Part shown: positions 33,600 through 45,479 of the stretch, in pieces
Layout of the letters: each line of letters starts with the position of its first letter
How positions within the stretch are numbered: position 1 is the stretch's first letter
DNA from: Macrolepiota albuminosa
Taxonomy: Eukaryota > Basidiomycota > Agaricomycetes > Agaricales > Agaricaceae
Reading direction: 5' to 3'
Length of the DNA: 64,000 bases
NCBI GenBank assembly: GCA_027475525.1
Contig: JAMWFC010000073.1
Span: forward strand, 459,791 to 523,790
Program-made: the position numbers and the translations under genes
Notes under the pieces: model-generated
What the model was told of the DNA's origin: nothing
Databases searched by the model: none
What the model saw: only the letters and a program-made list of their open reading frames with translations

Positions 33600-36199
33600 G
33601 ACCTACAACCCCAGAGCACCATGGGACCTCTCCCCCATTGTCGCCAGAGTCTTCATCTCCCCTGAATTCCCAGAACCGCCCACTCCTGTGCCGGCCCCCC
33701 CTACTGCCGCTTCCATTGACACCAACATGGCCACCACCCTCTCATCATATGAGAGGAGAGGCTCCTCTGCATCCACCGCCATCTCCACCCATGTCTCCAG
33801 AATGATTGGATTCCACCTTCGGTGGGCAGCCAGCAGATGACCCAGCTGGCTGGCCCCCTGCACAACCTCCAGCAAGGAAGGACCGGACGCTGAGGCCACT
33901 CCCATGCCCAGCCTAGAAAAGTCAGTGAGACCTCTGTGAGAACAAGGAAAGGCTGCTTATGCATTGCCTCCCCCTGAGCAGTGGCCACACTCCCGACCAG
34001 CCAACTCCTCTGCTGAACTAAGCTTGCCTGTACTCCCTCCACCCTACCCAACAACTCCTGCAGCTCTGCTGCCCTTGTCTCCTGTGCCTGCCCATCCCCC
34101 TGTTCCAGCTGGGCCCTCAAGCTGGCCACCTCCCCCTCCAGGGCTTCCCAGACCTGGCTTGTCTCCTCCTTCTCTGCCTGTAAATCCTCCCATGCCTGCC
34201 TCTCCTTGCTGCACCTCTGAGTACGACTCCCGGAGCCTGGCTATCAGGCAATGCTCCTGAACCACAGCCTCGTCGAGTTGGCAGCGGTACAATGTGACAT
34301 CCCCCCCTCAGGCCCAGGAGCAACCCCAGGCACAGGCTGACTCAGGCCAGGCAAGGGCATGTGTCCCCCAGACCCCAAGGGACCTGCAACCTGAGACCCA
34401 GGAGACCTCCGGGCCCGCTGGGTGGGGGGCTGCTGTGCCTTGTCTGGCTCCTCGGGGGATGCCTGTTGCTTCCTCTTGTCCCTTCGAGGTCCCTCTGGTT
34501 CGTTGTTGTTGTCATTATCCAATGACCTCACCATGGTGGGACATTTGGCATGGGCACGTCAGCACACCCACACCCTCTCCCCCTGCCTCCCTGGTGGCAC
34601 CACACTCGCTGATGCCCTCCTTGTCCTTGCATGCATCCCTTGGCCCTCCCTCAAGTGCTCCATTACCCACTCCTCACTTCATCCCTGCTCCTGTGCCATG
34701 CACCTCACCCTCCACACAAACTCCACCAAACAATGCTTGTGCTGAATGCAATAGGCTGCACACATAGAGGTGTCCTGGCTCTTCAAAGTCACACAACACC
34801 TTGCAATGGGCGCACATAACACACTACCTGACATCAGAAGGACCCAACGCGACCACAGGTGAATCTCACTGGACCTGCAGCCTCGCACCAGGACCACGCT
34901 GGGGGACCCCTATAGCACTCCTGCACCACCAGAAATTGCTCTGGCATCACCTGAGCTTGGGGGACAGGCCACACCTGCCCCACCCCAAGTGAGGGCCAGT
35001 CGGAACAGGGATGGGAGAGGAATGGTGATGAGCCTGCATCGTGGCTGGCTACAGATAGCACCAATACCTGCACCTCACATTGGCCCACTAGTACCATCAG
35101 AAACACCATGCTCTAGCGCTTCTAGCGCTATTTTTCTCATATTTTTACACTAATAACTTGCAGCTACAGACTCCAATTACTCTCAGACCACTTTTTATGG
35201 CACCACTTATTCTTCACACCACTATTGACACCTCACCGCACCTTGCCACTTGCACTCCAAGGCTATATGTTTACACAAACACTTGGCATCAGTCAATCCA
35301 GAATAATGCTCTTAGCCAGTGGCAGCGCTCACAAATGATGAAGTATTTCCGTAACAGCATCATTATGGACCTTTTTACTATACAATTCAATTTACTGCAT
35401 TTACTTACATTCTTATCAGTTTACCACCCTCTAGTGGCACTTATTATCTTAGCGTCAGCTAACTTCCTTTACTATAAATACTTACTTTTTGTTAGTAGTA
35501 CAAGAATCAATTTGGCAGTAGGGATTGTATCCCAACATTTTGGTCTCCATACACAACAGACTACCTCTTGTTGACCGTGTCAAGCAAGAGAACTCTGCTC
35601 TAGTTTTCTATCTCTCTCTCTCTAGCACCTTGCAACTACGGCTTGGCTTTCGTGCTTAGATCCGCTAAGCAATCTCATCCTTTTATTATCACATTCTAGA
35701 TGCTAACACTTAGCGCCTCTTAGCGACCCTTTCCCGCACCTCTTAGCGCCTTCCTTAGTGACTTTCCCATGCTTTCTCTGGGACCTGTCCAGGACTCTCT
35801 CACACACTTAGCACGCCCAAAGCTATATCGGCTAAGTAGCTGCACTAGTGATAGTCCACGCAGCACCCAGCTCGATTTGAGCGTCATCAACGGACCCAGC
35901 TGAACCTGTGGAACCCCCAGGGAAGAAGATGGCCCAGGGGTAGGCGTGGAAGGACCCACCACAGGGGGAGAGACCAGGGCCAGAAGTTGAACCCTGCTCC
36001 CTGGAAAGAATTGAACTGTGAACTGAAGAACAGTGTCACACCACTCACAGGCAAGTTTACTAATGCAACGGCTGTCCTGCTGCTGATCATACTCTGCCTG
36101 CTGCCTGTTGTACTCCTGCCAAGGGGCCAGGGTGTCGTCCCCAGCAGCAGGAGGGGTAGGGGAGTGGAGAGGTGTAGTGTGGCACGACATGCTGAATAA
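33600..36199 (-). pseudogene. Antisense reading frame between pol and 3' LTR of gypsy-1
   Basis: Opposite to pol, starting MSCHTTPLHSPTPPA at 36199. It continues WQEYNRQQAEYDQQQD and SSLGVPQVQLGP to 35856, is broken by the insertion 35111-35855, then resumes (35110 downward). There follow a Cys-rich stretch (about 34700-34850), a charged stretch NNNEPEGPRRDKRKQQ, and a coiled coil with EEKEETSQVWEALEGEVASL-like heptads near 34100-34190. Stops and frameshifts are present. Long frames here on the plus strand are Pro-rich shadows. Antisense genes in this position are known in some LTR retrotransposons; whether this one is a real gene of the family needs other copies. Confidence 0.5.
35111..35855 (-). 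mobile_element. LTR-B-like insertion in the antisense frame
   Basis: About 745 bases, flanked by CCATG (35106-35110) and CCACG (35856-35860), a 5-bp repeat differing by one CG/TG change. It shares GTCCTGGACAGGTCCCAGAGA (minus strand) and repeated TTAGCGCC motifs with family B. The terminal bases are not a clear TG..CA, so its ends are approximate. Confidence 0.5.
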
Positions 36200-36323
36200 G
36201 AGTCGAACAGAAAATTTTTTTTCTTTTCTAGCCCCACAGCTGATGGCATCAGACTTTGAACTTTGACTTTGGTTTTCACAAAGAAGGCGCACTGCCACCG
36301 CCACTTCAAAGAGTCTCAGCACT

Positions 36324-36338
36324 AAGGGGGGGGGGTGA
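36324..36338 (+). promoter_or_regulatory. Polypurine tract of gypsy-1
   Basis: A run AAGGGGGGGGGGTGA immediately before the 3' LTR start (TGTCATGACC at 36339), the primer site for plus-strand synthesis in LTR retrotransposons. Confidence 0.8.
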
Positions 36339-36430
36339 TGTCATGACCAATTTCCCGGGACCCTGGAACACACCCCTGACCAATGACTATCACAACCAAC
36401 TCTCCAGCCCCAACCCCGGGACCCCAGAAC
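36339..36430 (+). repeat. Truncated 3' LTR of gypsy-1
   Basis: Matches the first about 90 bases of the LTR (TGTCATGACCAATTTCCC) up to CCCAGAAC, then similarity stops. The rest of the LTR is lost, probably by a later rearrangement. Confidence 0.8.
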
Positions 36431-37110
36431 CTGGGTTGAGGTTAATGGACACAACACATGGACACTGTGGAAATCTAAGAGCACTATATCAGGGCTCACA
36501 CTATCCTTTGCCCATATTGCAAAAGTACAAGTAGCTCTACTAACTACCCCTATAATGTTGCAACTCAGAATGATAGGCAGTTATTCCATTGGAAATTATG
36601 GTATACAGATAACTATAAAAAGTCCAAAACATGTGATTTTTAAGTCTCTCAATTGATCACTTAACAACACATTTCTCTTTCTTTTTTCAACTTATTTGAT
36701 TCTCCCCTGGGGTTCGAACTCTCAACACACCAGTGCAGCATGATCAAAAAGTTTGTTCTCTTCTCAGTTTTGCACATGAACATTGACTTACACATCAACA
36801 TTTTAAGCTCGCTTCTCAAGGGTTCAAATTCTAACACCATCATGCAGCATCCTCATTCAAGTCTTTTAATCAGTCAATAGATTTAGTTCAGACATAAATG
36901 TATGTGTATGTTGCGTTGTGAACTTAGGTTTATTGTCCCAATTCAAGAGATATCCTTGGTAGTTGAGTAGCTATTAGCCTGGTTAGACTAATATCCTGCC
37001 TGAACAGTCCTGCCTACTGTCCGCACCTTCCCATAGTACAAAAAAGCCCAGAATAGATCTGACTTCATTATTTTCTTTTTGAAATATGATTTGTCATTTA
37101 CCTTTTCTGG
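36431..37110. other. A/T-rich spacer, no gene seen
   Basis: Two B-box-like phrases (GGGGTTCGAACTC near 36710, GGGTTCAAATTC near 36818), each followed by a similar CACCA..GCAGCAT block, resemble decayed tRNA-derived repeats. Nothing else is recognisable. Part of it may be the LTR of gypsy-2. Confidence 0.35.
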
Positions 37111-38369
37111 CTTAATCTGCCTGTGGTAGTCCCAACTCCTGGTCAGTGGGCTTATGGAGCCTTACTGTGCCAAATGAGATGTCCTTGATGACTGCCTCTG
37201 TAGGTTTCTGTAGTTCTTCCCTTAACTCTTTCAGCTTACCAGGTGTAATGTCCACCCACTTTTCTATGCCTTGAGGCAAAGTTAGCTTTTTGCAAGCCTT
37301 GTAAGATATAAATGAAAAGCAGCTACCCATGCTTGCCAAACTGACCCATCTAGTTCTGCTACAATGTAATTACCACCTCGAGTCTTGGCAATTACAACCA
37401 TAGGCCCATGAAATCGTGGCAACATCTTAGCACTGAATGAACTTTCAGTAGTCATGTTTTTAACTAGTACCAAGTCCAATAGTTTAAAATTGAAGTCTTT
37501 GATTGAGCTTTTATGCTCTTCTGCAAACTTCAATGCCCATTGGAGCTTAGCCTTCCCTACTTGCTCTCTCATTTCCTCTACATGTTGATGGTGTTTTGCT
37601 AGAGCTCTAGCATGATAGCCAACCAATTCTTCCATAGTCAGAGGTCCTTCTGGTAATTCTTCCCATACTTCCTTTCCAACCAGGCAGTAACCTGCTTGAA
37701 TTGTCCAGCATCGTCTGTGATGATTTCTGCAATGCAGCCCCAGCAGCAAATCACATCTTCAAACAACCATTGACCAATGGTCTTATGGTTCTCCTTCCTC
37801 AGGGGTCTACCCTCCATCCAAGAAGACAAGGCACACCTGCCATGTACTATGTACTTACAGCCATTGGAGGCTGGTGTCATGTGCATGGTATCAATGTGAA
37901 TTGTTTGAAAGATGGAGGGAGTATAATATACAGTTGGTTCTCTGTTGACTACTGTATTTTGTCTGATTTGACAATTGTGACAAGTCCCAACATACCACTG
38001 TACATCTCCTTCAATGCCAGACCACCAGAAGCGTTCCTGTATAAGCATTCTGGTGGCATAGGCTCCCCTATGTCCTAAGGCATCATGGGCTGATTTAAGC
38101 ATGAACATTTGTCTATCAATTTGGACTACTAGTTTATGTTTCTCCTCATGACAGCGCTTATACAATCTCCCCTTCTTGTCAAAGAAGAATTGCCTAGCAA
38201 ACTTCTTAAACTTCTCTAGATCCCAGCCTTGTAGATTCTTGGGTTCTGTACCTGGGTCTTGCAACCAACTCTGAACAGTGGGTAGCAGATTATCCCAGTC
38301 TTCACCCTCACTACCTTTCCTGTGTTCTAGGTAAGTTTGTGTGTCCTCTACCCTTGCTTCTTGGTCATA

Positions 38370-39986
38370 CACTGGCTCAAAAAACTGCCCCAATGTTTGG
38401 CCTTTTTAGAAAGATTCACATGGTGTGCAACAATTATATAAGCAAAAAATCGTAGAAATTCTCATGACATACAACTACATCTTCACTTTATAATAACATA
38501 TAAATCATGTGATTTGGACAAGAACTTGCTGATTAATAAATCAAACAAAATATTCAATCATTGGGGCAGTTTTTTGACCCATTCCAATTTACTCTAATTT
38601 TCATATCTAGTACTTGGTATGGCCTCCATTTTCCTTTATAACTGCCTTGATCCTTCTAGGCATACTCTCTATGAGGCTTTGGCATACCTCTGATGGTATC
38701 TCATTCCACTCCTTGACCACTCTCTCCCACAACTCATACACTCCTTTAAAGGGTACCTCATACTCCAAAAGTTTGTGCTTGTTGTAAACCCAGAGATGTT
38801 CAATGGGATTGAGGTCAGGGGATTGGGCAGGCCAGGATATTACAATGATGTTGTTATCAGAGAACCAGGTTGTTGCCAGTTTGGAGGTGTATTTTGGGTT
38901 GTTGTCCTGTTAAAAATATCATCCTTCCTCCTCCATTTCCAACTTCTCAAAGCTTTCTACCACTCCCTCATCCAAAGTCTCACAATACTATGCAGCATCC
39001 GTCTTCCTCTGAACTTCTATGAGCTTCCCTACTCCATTCCAACCCATGCAGCCCCATACTATTAAATTGTTTCCTCCTCTATGCTTGACAGTTGGTGTAG
39101 TGGTGCAGTCAGATAGTGGTTCTCCTGGAATTTTCCACACATATACCTTCCTATCTGATCCAATCTAATTAATCTTTGTCTCATCACTCCACAAAATCCT
39201 TTTCCAATCCTCCACTGTCCAGTTTTCATGATACTGAGCAAATTTGAGCCAGTTTGCACGATGAGCAGCCTTGAACATAGGAACTTTCTTCTTTGTTGCT
39301 GAGCAAAAGCCTGCCTCCTTCAATGCATTTCTGACTGTCTGAGGATTGACAAGACTAGAGATGACAGAATTAATGAACTGTGTAGCTTGAACAGCATTAT
39401 CCAGCTTGCCAGTAGTAATTTGATGAATAATGGACTGTTTGTCATGTGCTGTAAGCTTGGAAGGATGACCTCCGAGATGATTTTCTTTGTTGCTCTCCAG
39501 CTTTTTGCTGATCCTCCTCACAGCACCCTTTTCCAGGCCAGTTTTTGCTTGGATTTGATGCTGAGAATACCCCTCATTGAGGAGAGAAACAACAGAAGAG
39601 CGATTGGCAGCAGAAACAGGTCACATGATGGTGGTAGAGTGTCAAGAAGGTGATTGATTGAAGTTGAACATGTCAAATTAGTACAAACAAGGTCACATGA
39701 CATTGTTTATACTTCTCACAAGGTGTTTCCATCTTCTACTGCTGAAAAGTATTCAGAAAATATGAAAATTAAAGTGAGTCAAAAAACTGCCCCAATGATT
39801 GAATATTTTGTTCAATTTATTAATCAGCGAGTTCTTATTTGAATCACATCATTTATATGTCATTATGAAGCCAGGATGCAGTTGTATGTCATGTGAATTT
39901 CTACAATTTTTTGCTTATGTAATTGTTGCACACCATGTGAATCTTTCCAAAAAGGCCAAACATTGGGGCAGTTTTTTGAGCCAGTG
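38370..39986 (-). mobile_element. Tc1/mariner transposon, full length
   Basis: 1617 bases between TA dinucleotides (38368-38369 and 39987-39988). The termini are CACTGGCTCAAAAAACTGCC and its complement. Each end is about 215 bases and palindromic: an inverted copy of CAAAAAACTGCCCCAATG closes the inner side (near 38556-38577 and 39778-39798). It interrupts gypsy-2 between RNase H and integrase. Confidence 0.9.
38607..39626 (-). pseudogene. Tc1/mariner transposase, DD34E, dead
   Basis: A 339-codon frame. The helix-turn-helix region reads SVVSLLNEGYSQHQIQAKTG and RRISKKLESNKENHLGG. The catalytic domain has WKRILWSDETKIN, VWGCMGWNGVGKL, QDNNPKYTSKLA and SPDLNPIEHLW. From the QDN aspartate to the PIE glutamate are 34 residues, so DD34E of the Tc1 type. 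The second codon is TGA (the deleted copy at 42730-43499 has CGA there). Further stops lie after ETKIN, after KTDAA and around the second aspartate. It would cut and paste the element; this copy cannot make it. Confidence 0.85.
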
Positions 39987-40979
39987 TAGCTAATACTGCT
40001 ACTGGATTCATGCTTGTTCCTGGTGTTTGACTCAAGATTCCATCTCTGAGTTCCTGCTCCTGGGTCCTGGCTTTACCAAGTTCTTGCTCAAAATCTGATA
40101 CCTCAGTAGCTACTATGTTTAGATAACCCCCTCTAGTATCAATTTGGTCTGCAAACTCTTCAAGCTCCAAAGGTTCCCAGTCCTCCTATCCAGGTGCATT
40201 ATTGAGCTTGTCTGGATACTCATAGTTCATAGACTTGGGTTCATCCATTAACTCAGGATCTACTGGTGGGTACTCCTCATCTCCTGGCTGCTTAGGCCAC
40301 CATGACAAACTATCCACACTGAATGTTTTGCCTGGCACATGCCTCAAGGTAAAGTGGTAGAGTAGGACATTCTCAATCCATCTCATGATAGTGGCATTGG
40401 GTCCTACTCCTGAATTTCCTAGCATCCACTTGAGATACTTGGCATCTGTCTCTATTACTAGTTTTCTACAACCAACTAGCCAATGCTTGTTGGCTAGCAG
40501 AGATCTCATAAGACCATACAGCTCTCTTTTTGGTTGAGAAAATCTAGCTTCTCTCTCATTCAGGGTGATAGATCCTAACTTGGCACAAGTGCACATTTTA
40601 GGATTGTCTGGGTCTTCTTGGAAGATTCCAAAACCCACTGCCATCCAGGATGTATCTACTGACAGAACTACTGCACCTCCTGACTCATAGTCAATGGGTT
40701 TTAAAGGAGCACTTTCTGCTAGCAACTTTTTCATTTGTGCCATTGCAGAGCACTATTCTTCTCCCCAAGTACATTGTTCTGAGTAAGCTTATTGATAGGT
40801 GCTGCTACCTTAGCATAGTCCTTGATGAAGGATCTAAAGGTACCACAGGTCGCTAAGAATGACTTTACTTCATGTTTATCCCTGCAGTCACCCCACCCCA
40901 TTACTATGGCAAATCTTTTGGTTTCTGGCTTCTGCCCTTTATAAGAGCATCTATGGCCAACAACCATAATCTCATCTGC

Positions 40980-41234
40980 ACATACTACGGATTGATGCTA
41001 TCAGGCATGGATAGTATGTCAGATGAGCAAGCAGTCATCATGCTCACTGACCTGTGGAACACCAACAAGAAAGCCATTTGGGAAGCAGAGCATGAAGAAA
41101 GAGAAGCCACAGAGGGATACCCAGACAGCAAGACAGAGCCAGCAATGTGCAACAAGTGGTCAACAACAACATGCTACAATCCAGGCAGTCTAGAGAACAG
41201 TCCCCCAAAGTCAGGGGAAAAGCATCAAACTTAG
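40980..41234 (+). pseudogene. Possible gag N-terminal fragment, plus strand
   Basis: SMSDEQAVIMLTDLWNTNKK followed by AIWEAEHEEREATE resembles charged helical N-termini of some fungal gag proteins. It lies opposite to gypsy-2, which suggests a local inversion. Evidence is weak. Confidence 0.3.
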
Positions 41235-42130
41235 TTGTTGATATGCTAGTCCTGGATGTATGTAGCTCATGTCAATTGCTCATACCTAATAGCATACACC
41301 CAAAACTTGGTCACTGTATTGACCTCTGGAGACAAATTTGTCATTGCATATCAGTGCGCTCCTCATATCTGCTGGTATTCCATCCAGAAATGTCTCTCAA
41401 ATCATGTATTTGTCTGGATAGATGGCCATATTCTGTGCATGACCTACCAGGTAGAATGTTTGGATGCCAGTTTTAGCATGGTACACTGTCTTCCTGAAGG
41501 TGTCATGAGCTTCCTGCATTGTTGCAGCATTAACAAAGCAATTATACAGTCCTATCAGGACCTCTTTAAACATCCAATGCAATTTATTGCAATTGATGTG
41601 AAGGACATAGCAGCAGAACCAATTCCAAGCCTCTTCTTCCATGAATTTGTATAACACAAATATCCTTTCCTAGTCCATGTCATTGCTACCATAGCAGCAT
41701 GCTGCCAGGTAGCAGAAATCCATGGCCCAGTCCTCCAACTGAGAGAACCTATGCCCTCCAGCATATGCATGTATGTGCTTGCCATCAGATTTGCAGGGAC
41801 TTACCCCTGCAGGGAACTCAAATCTGACCCCAAGAGAGTCATCCACCAGTCAAGTGAGGCAATCATGCATATGATCCATATGGATCCATACTGCCTCATT
41901 TATCCCAGGCATGTTTTCACACAAATCATGAGGGGCAGGCATAGAAAATGCCCAGGGGCTGCAAAACAGGTGTTTGTTGGCTATTCTTTCTGGCTGTGGT
42001 GTAGGCTGTTGCCTCACCTCTTGATCTGCTGGTGGCTCACCAGACTGTCTGCCACCATTACAACAGTTACTATTGTCTCAATTGTTCTGTCCATGATCAT
42101 GGCCTCCATCATCATTACTGCAACAATTTT
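41235..42130 (-). pseudogene. gypsy-2 gag, dead
   Basis: Minus-strand remains of a capsid domain: FEFPAGVSPCKSDGKHIHAY, FSQLEDWAMDFCYLAA, then YKFMEEEAWNWFCCYVLHIN, VLIGLYNCFVNAATMQEAHD, FLDGIPADMRSALICNDKF. Stops separate the pieces. It lies upstream of gypsy-2 pol on the same strand, as expected for gag. Confidence 0.6.
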
Positions 42131-42146
42131 GCTCTCTGTCACTACC

Positions 42147-42729
42147 ATCACCCTGAATAAGAGAGAAGCTAGATTTTCTCAACCAAAAAGAGAGCTGTAT
42201 GGTCTTATGAGATCTCTGCTAGCCAACAAGCATTGGCTAGTTTGTTGTAGAAAACTAGTAATAGAGACAGATGCCAAGTATCTCAAGTGGATGCTAGGAA
42301 ATTCAGGAGTAGGACCCAATGCCACTATCATGAGATGGATTGAGAATGTCCTACTCTACCACTTTACCTTGAGGCATGTGCCAGGCAAAACATTCAGTGT
42401 GGATAGTTTGTCATGGTGGCCTAAGCAGCCAGGAGATGAGGAGTACCCACCAGTAGATACTGAGTTAATGGATGAACCCAAGTCTATGAACTATGAGTAT
42501 CCAGACAAGCTCAATAATGCACCTGGATAGGAGGACTGGGAACCTTTGGAGCTTGAAGAGTTTGCAGACCAAATTGATACTAGAGGGGGTTATCTAAACA
42601 TAGTAGCTACTGAGGTATCAGATTTTGAGCAAGAACTTGGTAAAGCCAGGACCCAGGAGCAGGAACTCAGAGATGGAATCTTGAGTCAAACACCAGGAAC
42701 AAGCATGAATCCAGTAGCAGTATTAGCTA
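42147..42729 (+). repeat. Inverted copy of gypsy-2 RNase H region
   Basis: About 580 bases nearly identical to the reverse complement of 39987-40567. It covers RNase H from LNKREARFSQPKRELYG through the linker PVAVLATLA. Like the other arm it stops exactly at a mariner end. Confidence 0.9.
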
Positions 42730-43499
42730 CACTGGCTCAAAAAACTGCCCCAATGTTTGGTCTTTTTGGAAAGATTTACATGGTGTGCAACAATTATGTA
42801 AGCGAAAAATTGTAGAAAATCACATGACATACAACTACATCTTGGCTCTATAATGACATATAAATAATGTGATTTGAACAAGAACTCACTGATTAATAAA
42901 TCAAACAAAATATTCAATCATTGGGGCAGTTTTTTGACTCACTTTAGTTTTTATATTTTCTCAATACTTTTCAGCAGTAGAAGATGGAAACACCTTGTGA
43001 GAAGTATAAACAATGTTATGTGACCTTGTTTGTACTAATTTGACATGTTCAACTTCAATCAATCATCTTCTTGACACTCTACCACCATCATGCGACCTGT
43101 TTCTGCTGCCAATTGCTCTTTTGTTGCTTCTCTCCTCAATGAGCGGTATTCTCAGCATCAAATCCAAGCAAAAACTCAGAGGTATGCCAAAGCCTTATAG
43201 AGAGCATGCCTAGAAGGATCAAGGCAGTTATAAAGGCAAATGGAGGCCATACCAAGTACTAGATATGAAAATTAGAGTAAATTAGAGTGGGTCAAAAAAC
43301 TGCCCCAATGATTGAATATTTTGTTTGATTTATTAATCAGCAAGTTCTTGTCCAAATTATATGATTTATATGTCATTGTAGAGCCAAAATGTAGTTGTAT
43401 GTCATGTAATTTTCTACAATCTTTTGCTTATGTAATTGTTGCACACCATGTAAATCTTTCCAAAAAGGCCAAACATTGGGGCAGTTTTTTGAGCCAGTG
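42730..43499 (+). mobile_element. Internally deleted mariner (MITE-like), 770 bp
   Basis: Both palindromic ends of the element at 38370-39986 are present, with TA at each side (42728-42729, 43500-43501). The middle holds the transposase start (MRPVSAAN region, then SGILSIKSKQKL). It jumps directly to the transposase 3' end (PKPYREHA and following non-coding bases to TACTAG), a deletion of about 0.85 kb. It cannot encode transposase. Confidence 0.9.
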
Positions 43500-43530
43500 T
43501 AACATGTTCATTTCAATTGTCCACCAGGTG

Positions 43531-44328
43531 TGTCAGGTTCTGCTGACAACGGGGGCCTCCGGAGGCAAGCGGGTCCTTACTAGATGGACTCAAAGTCTAC
43601 AGAATGTCTCTGGGCAATGAAGGACGAGATCTGGAGTTCTGGTGGGAGTGTGAGGGTGCTCTGAGAGTACACGGAGTGCTGGAACTTGTAGGATAGGGTG
43701 GAGCAGGATCCCGGGCTAAGTCTGGAATGCAGAGATGGGGGAGAGGCAGAGCTGGTTAGGGCAGAGAATAACAGGAGGTGATCAGAGGAGGAGACTAAGA
43801 CTGGGAGACTGAGAGAAGATCAAAGTGAGACTTAGAGGACTGGGAAACTTGAGAGAATAAGAAGATGGATTGAGTAGATGGTATGAGACAGACAAGAGAG
43901 TATAGAGATGGGAGTTATAGCAATATCAAGACTGATGAGATGGGCTACTGACTACGAGTTAAATACTTGTACTGGGTAAGTTCCAGGTCGCTCAGGTGAG
44001 GTCCAGGGCTATGTCCCCTGTGGCTAGCCCCATGTGACGTATTGCTCAAATGCAAGTCCTGTGCAGCGTATAGTCCGGGTATGGGTGTGGCATCTTCTGG
44101 GTTGATTGTCAGGCACCGGTGGTGACCAGGGTGAGAGTGGGGCATCAGGTGCCAGTGGCAAACATGTGAGGGGATTGGGGCATGTCTGGGGGCTTGGGGT
44201 GGGCATTAGCATTGGTTGGGGGTGTGTTCCAGGGTCCTGGAGTCAGAGCTGGGAGTTGGTTGTAACAGTCATTGGTCAGGGGTGTGTTCCAGGGTCCCGG
44301 AGTTGGGGTTGGGAAATTGGTCGTGACA
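43531..44328 (-). mobile_element. Solo LTR of the gypsy-1 family
   Basis: Minus-strand TGTCACGACCAATTTCCC to GAACCTGACA, 798 bases, flanked by AGGTG (43526-43530 and 44329-44333). Target duplication perfect. Apparent open frames inside are not genes. Confidence 0.9.
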
Positions 44329-44508
44329 AGGTGGACACATTGCACTACGTGTTGTGGTTGCATTTGCTCCTCAAGAATGTGGATCTTGTCCACCTCTTTC
44401 TTCATGGGACCTGCCTTGCACCAGCTCTGAATATTGTGTGAGGTGTGGTTGATCTTCAGACTGAACTGATGAGCTTTCAGGCAATACCAAGTATATCAGT
44501 GAAGACAT
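44329..44508. other. Short spacer between two solo LTRs
   Basis: It continues the sequence left of the LTR (CCACC|AGGTG). No identifiable feature. Confidence 0.4.
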
Positions 44509-45167
44509 TGTAGTACTTGGTTGCAAGTAGTACTGATAGTTCTGGGGCTTTCTTGAAGTCTTAGAAAGTGACCTCTAATCCACACTGGTGCTTGATGATA
44601 AGGTTGATGTATTGGGTGCTTCACAGAATATCAAATATCCTGATGGGCAGAAGAAGATTCTCAATAAACTCCAGCCTAAGTAGTTTACTCCCTAGGAACC
44701 ACCGAGCCTTTGTCTACCAATAGACTTCCAATCAGAGGTGTTCAATAAACTCTAGCCTAAGTGATTCACTCCCTGGGAACCACTGAGCCTTTGCTTATCA
44801 AATGCCTGCCTATTCTCTACTAAACTTGGGCTACTTATACTGTTTTTCTGGTGCACAGACTACTATCTACACATGACTCTTCATTGTAAACTCCCCAGCC
44901 TCCAGAACATATTTGATAGTCCAATTTCCCTTTTGGGAAGCCTTTTTTGGTGCCACCAGTTCCACCATTCAACTTCTTGTTCCACCATTCCTCCGGATGG
45001 TCCTTGCCCTTTATTCTGTACTGTCTGTGTATTTATTAGGGTGTTTTTGGAGATATAATTTGTTGAGACTGCTACCAGGAGGATTACAGTTTTCAGCTCA
45101 TAATTAAATGTTTATTTTGACTTCTGGTGCATGGTGTGTCCCTGACTGCTGGTACAGCATTGTATCA
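44509..45167 (+). mobile_element. Solo LTR, family A, internally deleted
   Basis: TGTAGTACTTGG to CATTGTATCA, 659 bases. Compared with 48409-49351 it lacks about 280 bases after CCTCCGGATG. Flanks ACAT (44505-44508) and GCAT (45168-45171). Confidence 0.8.
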
Positions 45168-45479
45168 GCATCTGGCTCACTGGTAGCAATACTCCTGAGG
45201 CTGTGGATCTCTCCCCTGGTTTACCATCAGGCCTCACAATGGACATCATCCATAACATGGATAGTCCACCTAGCATTCCAAAGCTCATACTAGTATTGTG
45301 AGGTAATTTTTCATCCTGCTTTGGCAAGGGCTGGTATGTAGATGCAGCTTGTGTCTTCACAGCTGGTGAAACAGGTGGGTCACCTGTATCTGAGAAAGAG
45401 GGCTCTGGATCAAGAGAGCCAGTCATGGAAGCATGTTTTTGATGTGATGCCAACAAAAGTCAAGAGTTTTGATGAGTTG

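Larger units (their letters stand above)
6726..36430 (+). mobile_element. gypsy-1: Ty3/gypsy retrotransposon with nested insertions
   Basis: The element runs from its 5' LTR (TGTCACAACC at 6726) to a truncated 3' LTR (36339-36430). Insertions inside it: KDZ1 (7142-23299), LTR-B (23454-24385), LTR-B (30966-32006), LTR-A (32348-33290) and an LTR-B-like element (35111-35855). Without them it is about 10 kb. Order: LTR, gag, two protease-like blocks, reverse transcriptase, RNase H, integrase, chromodomain-like tail, an antisense reading frame, purine tract, LTR. All coding parts carry stops or frameshifts. Two solo LTRs of the same family lie at 43531-44328 and 46722-47433. Confidence 0.8.
37112..40970 (-). 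pseudogene. gypsy-2 pol: RT end, RNase H, integrase; dead and interrupted
   Basis: Minus-strand order. RT thumb region (40967-40740): MGWGDCRDKHEVKSFLATC and FIKDYAKVAAPINKL. RNase H (40743-40186): VLSVDTSWMAVGFGIFQ, LYGLMRSLLANKHWLVG, ETDAKYLKWMLGN, RHVPGKTFSVDSLS. Linker (40170-39990): LEEFADQIDTRGGYLN. Then the mariner insertion (38370-39986). Integrase (38369-37300): HDALGHRGAYATRMLIQ..WYVGTCHNCQ zinc site, IDTMHM, TDDAGQFKQVTAWLERKYG. An internal deletion follows that removes the catalytic glutamate, and the frame resumes at EEVWEELPEGPL-like sequence and MEELVGYHARALAKHHQ. It is a different gypsy lineage from gypsy-1 and clearly inactive. Confidence 0.75.

Noticed and set aside
43945..44441. 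Pro-rich and Gly-rich frames
   Set aside because: They lie inside a solo LTR bounded by a perfect target duplication.
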